A stretch of DNA of 64,000 nucleotides from Qipengyuania marincola. GTDB lineage: Bacteria; Pseudomonadota; Alphaproteobacteria; Sphingomonadales; Sphingomonadaceae. The translations under genes were made by a program, and so were the position numbers. This document shows, piece after piece, positions 1-8,072 of this stretch (its first letter is position 1; each line of letters opens with the position of its first letter). Where the stretch lies: positions 372,001-436,000 of the forward strand of contig NZ_JARULC010000003.1 of NCBI RefSeq assembly GCF_029688625.1. Direction: 5' to 3'. The notes beneath the pieces are model-generated. The model searched no databases, was not told the DNA's origin, and saw nothing but the letters and a program-made list of their open reading frames with translations.

Positions 1-293
1 AGCAGCCCTTCGCCATCGGCGCGGAGCTGCGTTCCTGCGGCACGATAGACGAAGCGCAACTTGTCCGCCCCATCCGAATACAGCGGCGTGTTGAGGCGGT
101 AAGGATAGACATGCCGAACCGGCACTTGCGCCCCCAAATCCGCGAAGAAGCCGTAGTCCGAAAGCAGACGTGGCATGCCGGCGGCCACTATAGCTTCATC
201 ATTGACATGCTGGAGCGGAGGAGGTGTCGCGCGCACGGCCATGGCGCCTGCGAATGCAAGCGCTGCGGCGGCAAGGAGCGCGCCGTGCCTCAT
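1..293 (-). CDS. TIGR03806-like (HNE_0200/SO2930 family) haem-type secreted protein, N-terminal part
   Basis: Only the first 97 codons are inside the window; the gene runs off the left edge. The start ATG (293-291) shares ATGA with the stop of the upstream beta-helix gene, so the two are translationally coupled. An Ala-rich signal peptide covers about residues 1-22, so the product is exported. The following segment contains LSDYGFF, then PYRLNTPLYSDGADKLRFVY, which resembles the conserved N-terminus of the TIGR03806/SO2930 family, whose members usually carry c-type haem motifs further on. Those motifs are outside the window. The family is known to be paired with TIGR03805 beta-helix proteins, as here. 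The function is unknown; family assignment is from remembered motifs. Confidence 0.7.
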   Translation of the reverse strand, partial: MRHGALLAAAALAFAGAMAVRATPPPLQHVNDEAIVAAGMPRLLSDYGFFADLGAQVPVRHVYPYRLNTPLYSDGADKLRFVYRAAGTQLRADGEGL

Positions 294-1480
294 CCCGCCA
301 GCCTGGCGTCGAGGGCGGCAGGCGCACCGATGCCGCTGCGGTCGAATTCGGCTGCGGGTTCGGGGACCGCCAGCGGTCCGGGTTGCGCTGCGCCGAGGCC
401 CTTGCCGGCCTCGGTGAGATTGAGGCTCCACCCCGCCGTGCCCTCGACCGCGGCGAGCGAGCCGAGCCCGTCCCACAGCACTGGAGGAAGCTCTCCGCCG
501 AAGGCCGCGAGTAGCATTTCCGCCCCATCGAGCTGCGGATCGTAGCCACCACCGTCATAGAGATTCTCGCCTATCACCACCTGCCGCGGGAGCGGGTCGT
601 AGCGTTCGTCCTCGAAAGGCTGCGTATAGGCGATCACCATCACCGGCGCGGTCGGATTGCCGGACAGAATGTTATTCTCGACCAGCACATTGTCGTTCGC
701 CATCACCATGATGCCAGTGCCGCGCCGCACGCCGGCGACGATATTGCCGGCGGGGGCAAAATTGGGCGTGTCGTTCGCGACCACCAGATTGTTGGCCACG
801 ATCACGTTTCCGCCGCCCATCACCGGCAAGTCGGGCAGGTCGAACACCAGGATGCCGCCAGTGTTGCGGGTGGCGATATTGTGTTCGACCAGCGCGTTGC
901 GGCTATTCTCGATCTCGATCCCCGCAACATTGGCCTCGGCGATCGAATTGCGCACGGTGATGCCGTTGGACTGGCCCACGTAGATGCCTGCATCGCTGGC
1001 GCCGGTAACCTTCACGCCATCGATCAGGACGCCCGCGCTCTCGACCGGATAGATGCCGTAAGCGCCGTTGCTCTCGTGCGGTCCGCGCGTCCAGGTCACG
1101 CGGATACGGTGATAGACGATATTGTCCGCGCCCTTGGACTTGATCCCGTCGCCCTTGGGGTTTTCCAGCGCGAAGTCGCGCACCGTCACATTGTCGCTGG
1201 TGATGAGGAAGCCCTCGCCTGCGCCTTGCTGACCGGTGAAGTCGAGTACGGTGCCGTCCATCCCCGCGCCGCGCACAGTCACATTGTCGACATCGAGACT
1301 GAGCCCGTCGGTCAGTGCATAGCGGCCCGCCTCGAGAACAATCTCGTCGCCCGGTTGGGCGAGGATCAGGGCCTCCTGCAGTCGCTCCTGCGCGCCTTCG
1401 CCGGGCGCCACGGTGTGAGTTTCCGCCAACACGGGCGATGCACATGCCAGAAGAATGGCAGCAGCAGTCAGTCGGATCAT
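290..1480 (-). CDS. Parallel beta-helix repeat protein, TIGR03805-like, secreted
   Basis: A 396-residue protein with a cleavable signal peptide (about residues 1-19, ending ASPVLA) followed by right-handed parallel beta-helix repeats. Repeated NVTVRGAGM, NVTVRDFALEN, GVLIDGVKVTGASDAGIYVG and NALVEHNIATRNTGGILV patterns show the regular 20-25 residue coils of pectate-lyase-like folds. No catalytic residues could be assigned. It overlaps the downstream haem-type gene by ATGA, matching the known TIGR03805/TIGR03806 pair. Likely periplasmic or surface exposed. A structural or polysaccharide-binding role is possible, but nothing in the sequence fixes the substrate. The ATG at 1480 is followed at once by a typical signal sequence, which supports this start. 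Confidence 0.8.
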   Translation of the reverse strand: MIRLTAAAILLACASPVLAETHTVAPGEGAQERLQEALILAQPGDEIVLEAGRYALTDGLSLDVDNVTVRGAGMDGTVLDFTGQQGAGEGFLITSDNVTVRDFALENPKGDGIKSKGADNIVYHRIRVTWTRGPHESNGAYGIYPVESAGVLIDGVKVTGASDAGIYVGQSNGITVRNSIAEANVAGIEIENSRNALVEHNIATRNTGGILVFDLPDLPVMGGGNVIVANNLVVANDTPNFAPAGNIVAGVRRGTGIMVMANDNVLVENNILSGNPTAPVMVIAYTQPFEDERYDPLPRQVVIGENLYDGGGYDPQLDGAEMLLAAFGGELPPVLWDGLGSLAAVEGTAGWSLNLTEAGKGLGAAQPGPLAVPEPAAEFDRSGIGAPAALDARLAG

Positions 1481-1529
1481 GAGTCTCTCCCTTGCAACCT
1501 ATTCTGACGCAAGGGGAAAGGATTGCAAG

Positions 1530-1868
1530 CTAGCGCGCGGTGAAAGCGCACACCGCAGCGGCCGTGCCGGTCACCTCGATCACCTCGGGATCATCGACCC
1601 GGCGCAGCCGCTCGAGCAATTCGGCGACCGATAGCGGCACTTGCGCCTCGCCCTCCTGAGGCTCCAGGCGGCGCAGCTTGGCGAGTTGCGCAGGGCTCAG
1701 CCTTTCGACCATCCGGCCCGCCATGCACTCTGCCATCGGCGCAGGCATGCCGCGCGCGACGAGCGTTGCGGTAATGCGCTCCTCGCTCCAGCTGTCGAGA
1801 TTGAGGTAGAACACCAGCGCGCCCACGCCCATGGCCAGCAGCGCCAGGATGATGACGACCTTGCGCAT
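1530..1868 (-). CDS. Small single-pass membrane or exported protein of unknown function
   Basis: 112 residues: a hydrophobic segment at about residues 4-23 (VVIILALLAMGVGALVFYL), then a soluble, charged domain with Leu-rich helices and three Cys. It starts 4 bases after the stop of pntB and on the same strand, so it is probably the last gene of the pnt unit. I do not recognise a family. The N-terminal segment could be an uncleaved anchor or a signal peptide without a clear cleavage site. A role in transhydrogenase assembly would be speculation from position alone. Confidence 0.6.
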   Translation of the reverse strand: MRKVVIILALLAMGVGALVFYLNLDSWSEERITATLVARGMPAPMAECMAGRMVERLSPAQLAKLRRLEPQEGEAQVPLSVAELLERLRRVDDPEVIEVTGTAAAVCAFTAR

Positions 1869-1872
1869 CGCC

Positions 1873-3348
1873 TCAGTCGAGCGCCTTCACGATTTCCTCG
1901 ACCATCTTCTTCGCATCGGACAGCAACATCATGGTCTGGTCCATGTAGAAGACATCGTTGTCGACGCCGGCATAGCCCACGCCGCCCATGGAGCGCTTGA
2001 TGAAGAAAACCTGCTTGGCCTTGTCCACATCGAACACGGGCATGCCGTAAATGGGCGATGACTTGTCGGTCTTGGCCGCCGGGTTAACCACGTCGTTCGC
2101 ACCGATGATAAAGGCGACATCGGCCTGCGAGAACTCGGAATTGATGTCCTCCAATTCGAAGACGTTCTCGTAAGGGACCTGCGCTTCGGCCAGCAGCACG
2201 TTCATATGGCCCGGCATGCGCCCGGCGACGGGGTGGATGGCGTATTTCACCTCCACGCCCTTCTCCTCCAGCATGTCGGCCATCTCGCGCAGGGCGTGCT
2301 GCGCCTGCGCCACCGCCATGCCGTAGCCCGGGATGATGATGACCTTTTCCGCCTGTTCGAGCATGAAGGCCGCATCGGCCGCGCTGCCCTGCTTGTAGGG
2401 GCGTTGCTCCTTCGCCTCGCCGCCGCTTGAGCTGTCGTCCGCGCCGAAGCCGCCCGCGATCACGGAAATGAAGCTGCGGTTCATAGCGCGGCACATGATG
2501 TAGCTGAGGATCGCGCCCGAGGACCCGACCAGCGCGCCGGTGATGATCATCGCCGTATTGCCGAGCGTGAAGCCCATCGCCGCCGCCGCCCAGCCCGAAT
2601 AGCTGTTGAGCATCGAGACCACGACCGGCATGTCCGCCCCGCCGATGGGGATGATCAGCAGGAAGCCGATGAGGAACGCCAGCACCGTCAGCGCAATAAT
2701 CAGCGGCATTGTCTCGGCAGGACCGGCCATGGCGAAAAGCGCGGTCAGCACGATGATCGCCGCCAGCGTGCCGAGGTTGATGAGATGGCGCGCGGGCAGG
2801 AGGATCGGCGATCCGCTCATCCTGCCCGAGAGCTTGGCAAAGGCGATGACCGACCCGGAGAAGGTGATCGCCCCGATGGCGATGCCGAGCCCCATCTCGA
2901 CCTTGGAAACGGCGCCGATGCTGTCGCCCACAAGCAAACCGAAAGCGCCCGGATTGAGATAGGCCGCCCAGCCCACCAGCACCGCGGCAAGGCCCACCAG
3001 CGAGTGAAACGCCGCGACCAGCTCGGGCATGGATGTCATGGCAATGCGACGAGCGATGACAAGGCCGATCGCGCCACCGACCGCGATCGCAATCAGGATT
3101 TCGACGATATTGGCGATGTCGTGCGTCACCAGCGTCGTCACCACCGCGATCAGCATGCCGATCATGCCGAAGCGGTTGCCCGTCCGGCTCGTCGCAGGCG
3201 AGGACAGCCCGCGCAGCGCGAGGATGAAGAACACGCCCGACACAAGATAAGCGAGCGCGACCCACGGATTCACCGCCTCGCCGGTTGCGGCATGGGCGGG
3301 CGCGGCCAGCGCCGCAATGGGTGCGGCAAGGAGAAGGCGAAGCATCAT
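1873..3348 (-). CDS. pntB: NAD(P) transhydrogenase subunit beta
   Basis: Membrane and NADP(H)-binding subunit of the proton-translocating transhydrogenase, which drives NADH + NADP+ to NAD+ + NADPH with the proton gradient. The 491-residue protein has about nine hydrophobic segments (domain II) over residues 30-270, then the soluble domain III with the NADP-binding motif GYGMAVAQAQ and later FIIGANDVVNPAA. The start at 3348 is chosen because it overlaps the pntAB stop (ATGATG, with TGA inside). A further in-frame ATG lies 3 bases on. Unusually, the first 20 residues (MMLRLLLAAPIAALAAPAHA) look like a cleavable signal peptide ahead of the first normal membrane helix. Family members are usually about 460-490 residues, so it is full length. 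Confidence 0.95.
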   Translation of the reverse strand: MMLRLLLAAPIAALAAPAHAATGEAVNPWVALAYLVSGVFFILALRGLSSPATSRTGNRFGMIGMLIAVVTTLVTHDIANIVEILIAIAVGGAIGLVIARRIAMTSMPELVAAFHSLVGLAAVLVGWAAYLNPGAFGLLVGDSIGAVSKVEMGLGIAIGAITFSGSVIAFAKLSGRMSGSPILLPARHLINLGTLAAIIVLTALFAMAGPAETMPLIIALTVLAFLIGFLLIIPIGGADMPVVVSMLNSYSGWAAAAMGFTLGNTAMIITGALVGSSGAILSYIMCRAMNRSFISVIAGGFGADDSSSGGEAKEQRPYKQGSAADAAFMLEQAEKVIIIPGYGMAVAQAQHALREMADMLEEKGVEVKYAIHPVAGRMPGHMNVLLAEAQVPYENVFELEDINSEFSQADVAFIIGANDVVNPAAKTDKSSPIYGMPVFDVDKAKQVFFIKRSMGGVGYAGVDNDVFYMDQTMMLLSDAKKMVEEIVKALD

Positions 3349-3629
3349 TTCTTTTCCTTCTTCTTGTACATCGCGAGCATTCGCGCGGTCACCGCGAACC
3401 CGCCGAAGATGTTCACGCTGGCAAGCACGATGCCGAGCAGCCCCAGCCACTTCGCCCCCGGCACATCCGCCGCCGCGGCCGCGATCAGCGCGCCGACGAT
3501 GATCACGCTCGAGATGGCATTGGTCACCGCCATCAGCGGCGTGTGCAGCGCGGGCGTGACCGACCAGACCACGTAATAGCCGACGAAACACGCCAGCACG
3601 AAGATCGACAGGATCGAAATGAAGTCCAT
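3345..3629 (-). CDS. pntAB: NAD(P) transhydrogenase subunit alpha, membrane part (PntA2)
   Basis: 94 residues with three hydrophobic segments (about 4-24, 33-53, 60-82) and a basic tail ending KKKEKK. This matches the C-terminal membrane part of E. coli PntA, which in alphaproteobacteria is a separate small polypeptide. Together with PntAA and PntB it forms the proton channel of the transhydrogenase in the inner membrane. Its stop overlaps the pntB start, so the two are translationally coupled. It is separated from pntAA by a fasciclin gene and a terminator, so this half of the complex may have its own promoter in 3630-3698. Confidence 0.92.
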   Translation of the reverse strand: MDFISILSIFVLACFVGYYVVWSVTPALHTPLMAVTNAISSVIIVGALIAAAAADVPGAKWLGLLGIVLASVNIFGGFAVTARMLAMYKKKEKK

Positions 3630-3698
3630 CGCGCGCCCCCTCTATACCCGGCGGGATCTTTTATCCTCGACACAGGGCCTATCGAGTTTCGCGTCGCA

Positions 3699-3732
3699 AA
3701 GAAAGAGGCCGCGCCCTCTTGGACACGGCCTC
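3699..3732 (-). terminator. Rho-independent terminator after the fasciclin gene
   Basis: Perfect 7-bp stem (3705-3711 with 3726-3732, GAGGCCG/CGGCCTC on the minus strand) with a 14-base loop, followed on the minus strand by TTTCTTT. It lies about 25 bases past the fasciclin stop and before pntAB, so it should end or attenuate transcripts coming from pntAA and fasciclin. Confidence 0.75.
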
Positions 3733-3757
3733 AAACTTTCGAGAGATTAGGTGGTCC

Positions 3758-4306
3758 TCAGTTGCGGGGCATCAGCACCGAATTTATCGAGTGGATGACA
3801 CCATTCGAATTGAGGATATCGGCAGTCTCGACATAGGCCGTACCGCCAACTGCATCGGTCAGCTTGACGTAGTCGCCTTCGACCGTGGCTGTGAGCCGGG
3901 TGCCTTGGACGGTCGTGAGAACGGCAGTGCCGCCGGCATTTTCAATGCGCGTAGCGATGTCGGCCGCGGTCAGTCGGCCCGGCACCACGTGGTAAGTCAG
4001 GATGCCGCGCAGCATTTCCCGATTGCCGGGCTGGGTGAGCGCGGTGCGCGTCGCGGCGGGGACTTTCTGAAAGGCTGCGTCCGTCGGCGCGAAGACGGTG
4101 AACGGGCCGGCGCCTGAAAGCGTGTCGACCAGTCCGGCCGTGGTCACGAGAGATTCAAGCGTCGTATGGTTCGGCGAGTCCACGATGGTTTCAACGACAT
4201 TCACCGAAACGGCGGCAGGCGTGTCCTCCATCCCATCACCGTACATGGCGCAGGCCGATGTGGCGAGCGCAGCGGCGGCGGTCATAGCGAGGGTGAGCTT
4301 GTTCAT
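3758..4306 (-). CDS. Fasciclin (FAS1) domain secreted protein
   Basis: 182 residues. An N-terminal signal sequence (about 1-20) ends in SACA; the Cys could be lipidated, but the lipobox is weak. The rest is one FAS1 domain: VVETIVDSPNHTTLESLV at its start, the H1-like motif PFTVFAPTDAAF, then ILTYHVVPG, and the H2-like C-terminal motif NGVIHSINSVLMP. FAS1 proteins mediate adhesion or act as small periplasmic/outer-membrane proteins; no specific role can be given. It sits between pntAA and pntAB on the same strand, with its own downstream terminator, which is not where this gene would be expected. Confidence 0.92.
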   Translation of the reverse strand: MNKLTLAMTAAAALATSACAMYGDGMEDTPAAVSVNVVETIVDSPNHTTLESLVTTAGLVDTLSGAGPFTVFAPTDAAFQKVPAATRTALTQPGNREMLRGILTYHVVPGRLTAADIATRIENAGGTAVLTTVQGTRLTATVEGDYVKLTDAVGGTAYVETADILNSNGVIHSINSVLMPRN

Positions 4307-4371
4307 TTGAGCGACTCCAGATTTGTGAAGGGTTTCAGCTTAACAACCTTCCGGAGTGGTGCCCGTTCCGA

Positions 4372-5508
4372 TTAGGTGCTTTCCTTAATCGGCAAGAGCC
4401 TCTCGTTGACCACCTTGCCGCCCTGCGTCAGCCGCACGGCCTCGCCGATTTCCGCGTCGAGTACCGGCTTGCCAGCTTCCTCGTCCCAGAAGGCGGAGAG
4501 GAAATTGTAGAGGTTGCGCGCGAACAGCGCGGATGCGTCGGCGGCCAGGTGCCCGGCGGTATTCGAATAACCAACGATCTTGACCCCGTGCTTTTCAACC
4601 GTTTCGTCCGGCTGCGACCCTTCCACATTACCGCCCTGCGCAACGGCCAGGTCGAAGATGACGCTGCCCTGCTTCATGCTGGCAATCTGCGCGTCGGATA
4701 TCAGGCGCGGCGCAGGCTTGCCCGGGATCAGAGCCGTGGTGATGACGATGTCCTGCTTGGCGATATGCGAGCTCACCAGTTCGGCCTGTGCCTTCTGGTA
4801 TTCCTCGCTCATCTCGGTGGCATAGCCGCCGGAGCCTTCGCCCTCGATCCCCTCCACATCCTCGACAAAGACCGCTTTCGCGCCGAGCGACTGGATCTGT
4901 TCCCTCGTCGCCGAGCGCACGTCCGTGGCAGAAACCTGCGCGCCGAGGCGCTTGGCCGTCGCGATTGCCTGCAGCCCTGCCACACCCACACCCATTACGA
5001 ATACCTTTGCCGCCTGCACCGTGCCGGCGGCGGTCATCATCATCGGGAAAGCGCGGCCGTATTCGTTCGCCGCCGTAATCACCGCCTTGTAGCCGGCAAG
5101 GTTCGACTGGCTGGAGAGCACGTCCATGCTTTGCGCACGCGTAATGCGCGGCATGAACTCCATCGCCAGCGCCTCGAAGCCGCCTTTCGCATAGGCGTCT
5201 ACCCGATCGCGTTCGCGAAAAGGATCGAAGGTCGCCGCGACCCAAGCGCCCGGCTTCGCGCCCTCCAACGCCGCCACATCGGGCGCTTGCACGCCCATGA
5301 CGATATCGGCGTTTTCCACCGCTTTCGGCCCGGGCAGGACCTCTGCCCCAGCCTGCGCATAGTCGTCATCGGCGATCGAGGCGCCAAGCCCTGCGCCCTC
5401 CTCCACCGCGACACCCGCCCCCAGAGCGATGAATTTCTTCGCCGTTTCGGGGGTCAGCGCGACCCGGCTTTCACCGGGCGCACGCTCTTTCAGTACCGCT
5501 ATGCGCAT
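4372..5508 (-). CDS. pntAA: NAD(P) transhydrogenase subunit alpha, NAD(H)-binding part (PntA1)
   Basis: 378 residues with the alanine dehydrogenase/PNT N-terminal domain (starts MRIAVLKERAPGESRVALTP) and the Rossmann NAD-binding domain with GVGVAGLQAIATAKRLGAQV at about 170-190. It is the peripheral cytoplasmic domain I of the transhydrogenase, complexing with PntAB and PntB. A TTG at 5511 is in frame, but the ATG at 5508 gives the standard N-terminus. It begins about 11 bases after the stop of the cytochrome oxidase subunit IV gene, so the two may be cotranscribed. It is full length for the split-alpha form. Confidence 0.94.
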   Translation of the reverse strand: MRIAVLKERAPGESRVALTPETAKKFIALGAGVAVEEGAGLGASIADDDYAQAGAEVLPGPKAVENADIVMGVQAPDVAALEGAKPGAWVAATFDPFRERDRVDAYAKGGFEALAMEFMPRITRAQSMDVLSSQSNLAGYKAVITAANEYGRAFPMMMTAAGTVQAAKVFVMGVGVAGLQAIATAKRLGAQVSATDVRSATREQIQSLGAKAVFVEDVEGIEGEGSGGYATEMSEEYQKAQAELVSSHIAKQDIVITTALIPGKPAPRLISDAQIASMKQGSVIFDLAVAQGGNVEGSQPDETVEKHGVKIVGYSNTAGHLAADASALFARNLYNFLSAFWDEEAGKPVLDAEIGEAVRLTQGGKVVNERLLPIKEST

Positions 5509-5518
5509 CAAGCGGCGC

Positions 5519-5668
5519 TTATTCGGAGATCATGACGACGATGATGAGGGCGATGATTGCGATCAGCGGCACGGACCACTTCAGGTTCGCAATGAAGGAG
5601 GAATAGGTGCTGCTGTGCGCTTTCATGTCGTTAGCGCTGTGTGCCTTCATGTCGTCGGCGGAATCCAT
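5519..5668 (-). CDS. aa3-type cytochrome c oxidase subunit IV (small membrane peptide)
   Basis: A 49-residue peptide: a polar N-terminus with a tandem repeat (DDMKAHS then NDMKAHS), followed by one membrane helix (about 26-47, LKWSVPLIAIIALIVVMI). This is the layout of the bacterial aa3 cytochrome oxidase subunit IV family (COX4_pro_2), in which a short His-containing N-terminus precedes a C-terminal helix. In alphaproteobacteria this gene commonly lies next to pntAA, as it does here (11 bases upstream). The start ATG at 5668 is the first in the frame. The product would be an accessory subunit of the terminal oxidase in the inner membrane. Confidence 0.85.
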   Translation of the reverse strand: MDSADDMKAHSANDMKAHSSTYSSFIANLKWSVPLIAIIALIIVVMISE

Positions 5669-5851
5669 GGCGATACCTCTGATAGGATTTTGATGTTGGA
5701 ACCGGTCTATCGCGAGGCCGGGGCGTGCTCAAGCCCCCGCGCGCACTCGCCGAGCACAACAGGCTTAATCAGGTCTTTACCCAGACGCGCTATATCGCGA
5801 TGATACCGGCTCGCAACGGGCCGCAACTCTAAGGGAGTGTTGCAGGAAATC

Positions 5852-7270
5852 ATGGCAAGCGAGGCAACACGTCTGCTGATGCTCATCGATGACGATGCGG
5901 CACAGAGCCGTCTGGTCAGCGCGCTTGCCACACGCGAAGGCTGGCGCACGCTGACGGTCGCTTCGGGTGACGAGGCGAAGAAGGCGCTCGCTTCCAAGGA
6001 CGGAGCCGACGTGCGCGGCATCCTGCTCGACCAGCGCGTGCCCGGCGATGCGGCGAGCGAATTGATCCGCGACATCCGCAGCGCCCGGCCCGACGTGCCG
6101 ATACTCATGCTCACGGCAAGTACATCCCCGCTTCTCGCGGTGGAGGCGATGCGGGCCGGAGCCACCGACTATCTCATCCAGCCGGTCGATCCCGATCGCC
6201 TGATGGCTGCATTGCGCAGTGCGACCCGTGCAGAAGCTCCGCGCAACGAACTGCAGCCAATGACGGAGAAACTGGCCGCCGATCTCGATTTCGACGCGAT
6301 GGTCGGTACAGCCGCCCTGTTCCGCACCGCACTGGCCAAGGCAGCCACCGCAGCGCGCGGCCATGGCCATGTGCTGGTCGAAGGTGAAAGCGGGACAGGC
6401 AAGGAAATGCTGATGCGCGCGATGCATGCCGCATCGACCCGCTCGAAGGCGAAGATGAAGCTGGTGGGTTGCGGCGCGATGCCTGCGACCTCGCTGGAAT
6501 CGCTGGTCTTCGGGCACGAGAAAGGCGCCTTCGCCGGTGCCTTCGACCGGCAGACCGGGCTGCTCGAGCACTGCGACGGGGGCACGTTGATCCTCGACGA
6601 TATCGACCGCATGGATCTGCCACTTCAGGAACGGCTGGCAAACGTCCTCGAAACCGGGATCGTTCGCCCGACCGGCGCCGCGCACGGCTTCAAGATCGAT
6701 GTGCGTATCTTCGCCTCGATCGAACCGATGGCCGACGAGGAGCTGGACACCGGCCGCTTTTCCAAACGCCTGTTCGACGTTCTTTCGACCACCCGGATCG
6801 CCTTGCCGCCCCTGCGCGAGCGGATGGGGGATATTCCCGCGCTGACGCGCCACTTCCTGGCCAAGATCGGCGAACAGCCCGGCTTCAGCCATCACTCCAT
6901 CGCCGATAGCGGGCTGATCCTGCTCGAAGGCTACGATTGGCCAGGCAATGTCAGACAGCTGCAGTCGGTGCTCTACCGCGCTTGCGTGCACGAACAGCGC
7001 GAGGCGCTGACGGCACACAGTTTCCCGCAACTCGCGGAATTGCTGGGCGACAGCGCCGACCGGGGCGAAAGCCGTGCGCGCGGTCTGGGCGTCCTGCTTT
7101 ACACCGACGACGGCAACGTCCGTCCGCTCGAGGAGATCGAGGCCGACATCATCCGCCTCGCCATCGGGCATTATCGGGGCCGCATGACCGAAGTCGCCCG
7201 CCGGCTCGGCATCGGCCGCTCGACCCTGTACCGCAAGTTGTCCGAGCTCGGCATCGACAACGCGGCCTGA
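5852..7270 (+). CDS. NtrC-like response regulator with degenerate receiver and AAA+ sites and Fis-type DNA-binding domain
   Basis: 472 residues from the ATG at 5852, which has AGGAA a few bases upstream; an in-frame GTG at 5837 is the alternative. Order: receiver (1-125, acidic pair D13/D14, phospho-site D60, T88), AAA+ (150-340), Fis-type helix-turn-helix (about 430-472). Walker A is intact (GESGTGKE, 178-185). Several hallmark residues are changed: the conserved receiver Lys is Gln (LIQP, Q110); the sigma54 loop GAFTGA is GAFAGA (225-230); Walker B ends DD rather than DE (249-250); and the arginine-finger segment FRxDLxxRL reads FSKRLFDVL (303-311), losing both usual Arg positions. No partner kinase is adjacent. 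It belongs to the sigma54-activator superfamily, but whether it still activates sigma54 polymerase is doubtful. Confidence 0.88.
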   Translation: MASEATRLLMLIDDDAAQSRLVSALATREGWRTLTVASGDEAKKALASKDGADVRGILLDQRVPGDAASELIRDIRSARPDVPILMLTASTSPLLAVEAMRAGATDYLIQPVDPDRLMAALRSATRAEAPRNELQPMTEKLAADLDFDAMVGTAALFRTALAKAATAARGHGHVLVEGESGTGKEMLMRAMHAASTRSKAKMKLVGCGAMPATSLESLVFGHEKGAFAGAFDRQTGLLEHCDGGTLILDDIDRMDLPLQERLANVLETGIVRPTGAAHGFKIDVRIFASIEPMADEELDTGRFSKRLFDVLSTTRIALPPLRERMGDIPALTRHFLAKIGEQPGFSHHSIADSGLILLEGYDWPGNVRQLQSVLYRACVHEQREALTAHSFPQLAELLGDSADRGESRARGLGVLLYTDDGNVRPLEEIEADIIRLAIGHYRGRMTEVARRLGIGRSTLYRKLSELGIDNAA

Positions 7271-7289
7271 GCCGCCTAGCCCTAAACCC

Positions 7290-8072
7290 ATGGCAAGACT
7301 GGACGGCATGCTGTGCGTCGTGACCGGCGGTGCGCGCGGGATCGGCAAGGCCGTGTGCGAAGCATTTCTGACCGAAAGTGCGCGAGTCGTACTCACCGAT
7401 ATCGACGAAGGCGCAGGTAGGAAAGCAGCCGATGACCTTGGCTGCACCTTCCACCGGCTGGACGTCGCCAGCGAGGCGGACTGGGATGCTTTCGCGCAGG
7501 TCTTTCCCGCGATCGACGTGCTGGTCAACAACGCCGGAATCACCGGCTTCGAGGACTCGCCCGGCCCGCACGATCCCGAGCATGCCAGTCTCGCCGAGTG
7601 GCACCGGGTCCATGCGGTCAATACCGACGGCTGCTTTCTCGGGTGCCGCTATGCCTTGCGCGCGATGCGGCCCAAAAAGGCCGGCTCGATCATCAACATG
7701 TCCTCGCGCTCCGGCATCGTCGGCATTCCCGGCGCGGCGGCCTATGCCGCCAGCAAGGCGGCGATCCGCAACCATTCCAAATCCGTCGCGCTCTACGCCG
7801 CGCAGAACGGCTGGGCGATCCGCTGCAACTCGGTCCACCCCGCCGCCGTGCTCACCCCGATGTGGGAGACGCTGCTTGGCGACGGACCGGACCTCGAGGA
7901 GCGCAAGGCCGCCATGGTCAAGGACACGCCCCTGAAGCGCTTCGGCACGGTCGAGGAGGTCGCCGCGCTGTGCGTCTACCTCGCCAGCGCCGAGAGCGGC
8001 TACATGACCGGCGCCGAACTCACGCTCGACGGGGGCCTGCTGGCCGGGAGCGCAGCCTCGCCGGGAGACTAG
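7290..8072 (+). CDS. Short-chain dehydrogenase/reductase (SDR)
   Basis: 260 residues with the classical SDR layout: cofactor motif TGGARGIG (12-19), an acidic residue after beta-2 (TDID) that suggests NAD(H) preference, NNAG (about 83-86), catalytic Ser in INMSSRSG and YAASK (Tyr and Lys). The C-terminus ends in the usual [12 protein letters not shown]. It begins 19 bases after the regulator's stop and could be cotranscribed with it. It converges with folP: the two stop codons overlap. The substrate cannot be predicted; sequences of this type are often annotated as glucose or 3-beta-hydroxysteroid dehydrogenases without proof. Confidence 0.9.
   Translation: MARLDGMLCVVTGGARGIGKAVCEAFLTESARVVLTDIDEGAGRKAADDLGCTFHRLDVASEADWDAFAQVFPAIDVLVNNAGITGFEDSPGPHDPEHASLAEWHRVHAVNTDGCFLGCRYALRAMRPKKAGSIINMSSRSGIVGIPGAAAYAASKAAIRNHSKSVALYAAQNGWAIRCNSVHPAAVLTPMWETLLGDGPDLEERKAAMVKDTPLKRFGTVEEVAALCVYLASAESGYMTGAELTLDGGLLAGSAASPGD

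Noticed and set aside
5777..7621. A 614-codon minus-strand open frame across the NtrC-like gene
   Set aside because: No recognisable protein; it spans two unrelated real genes and an intergenic region, and mirrors their codon pattern.
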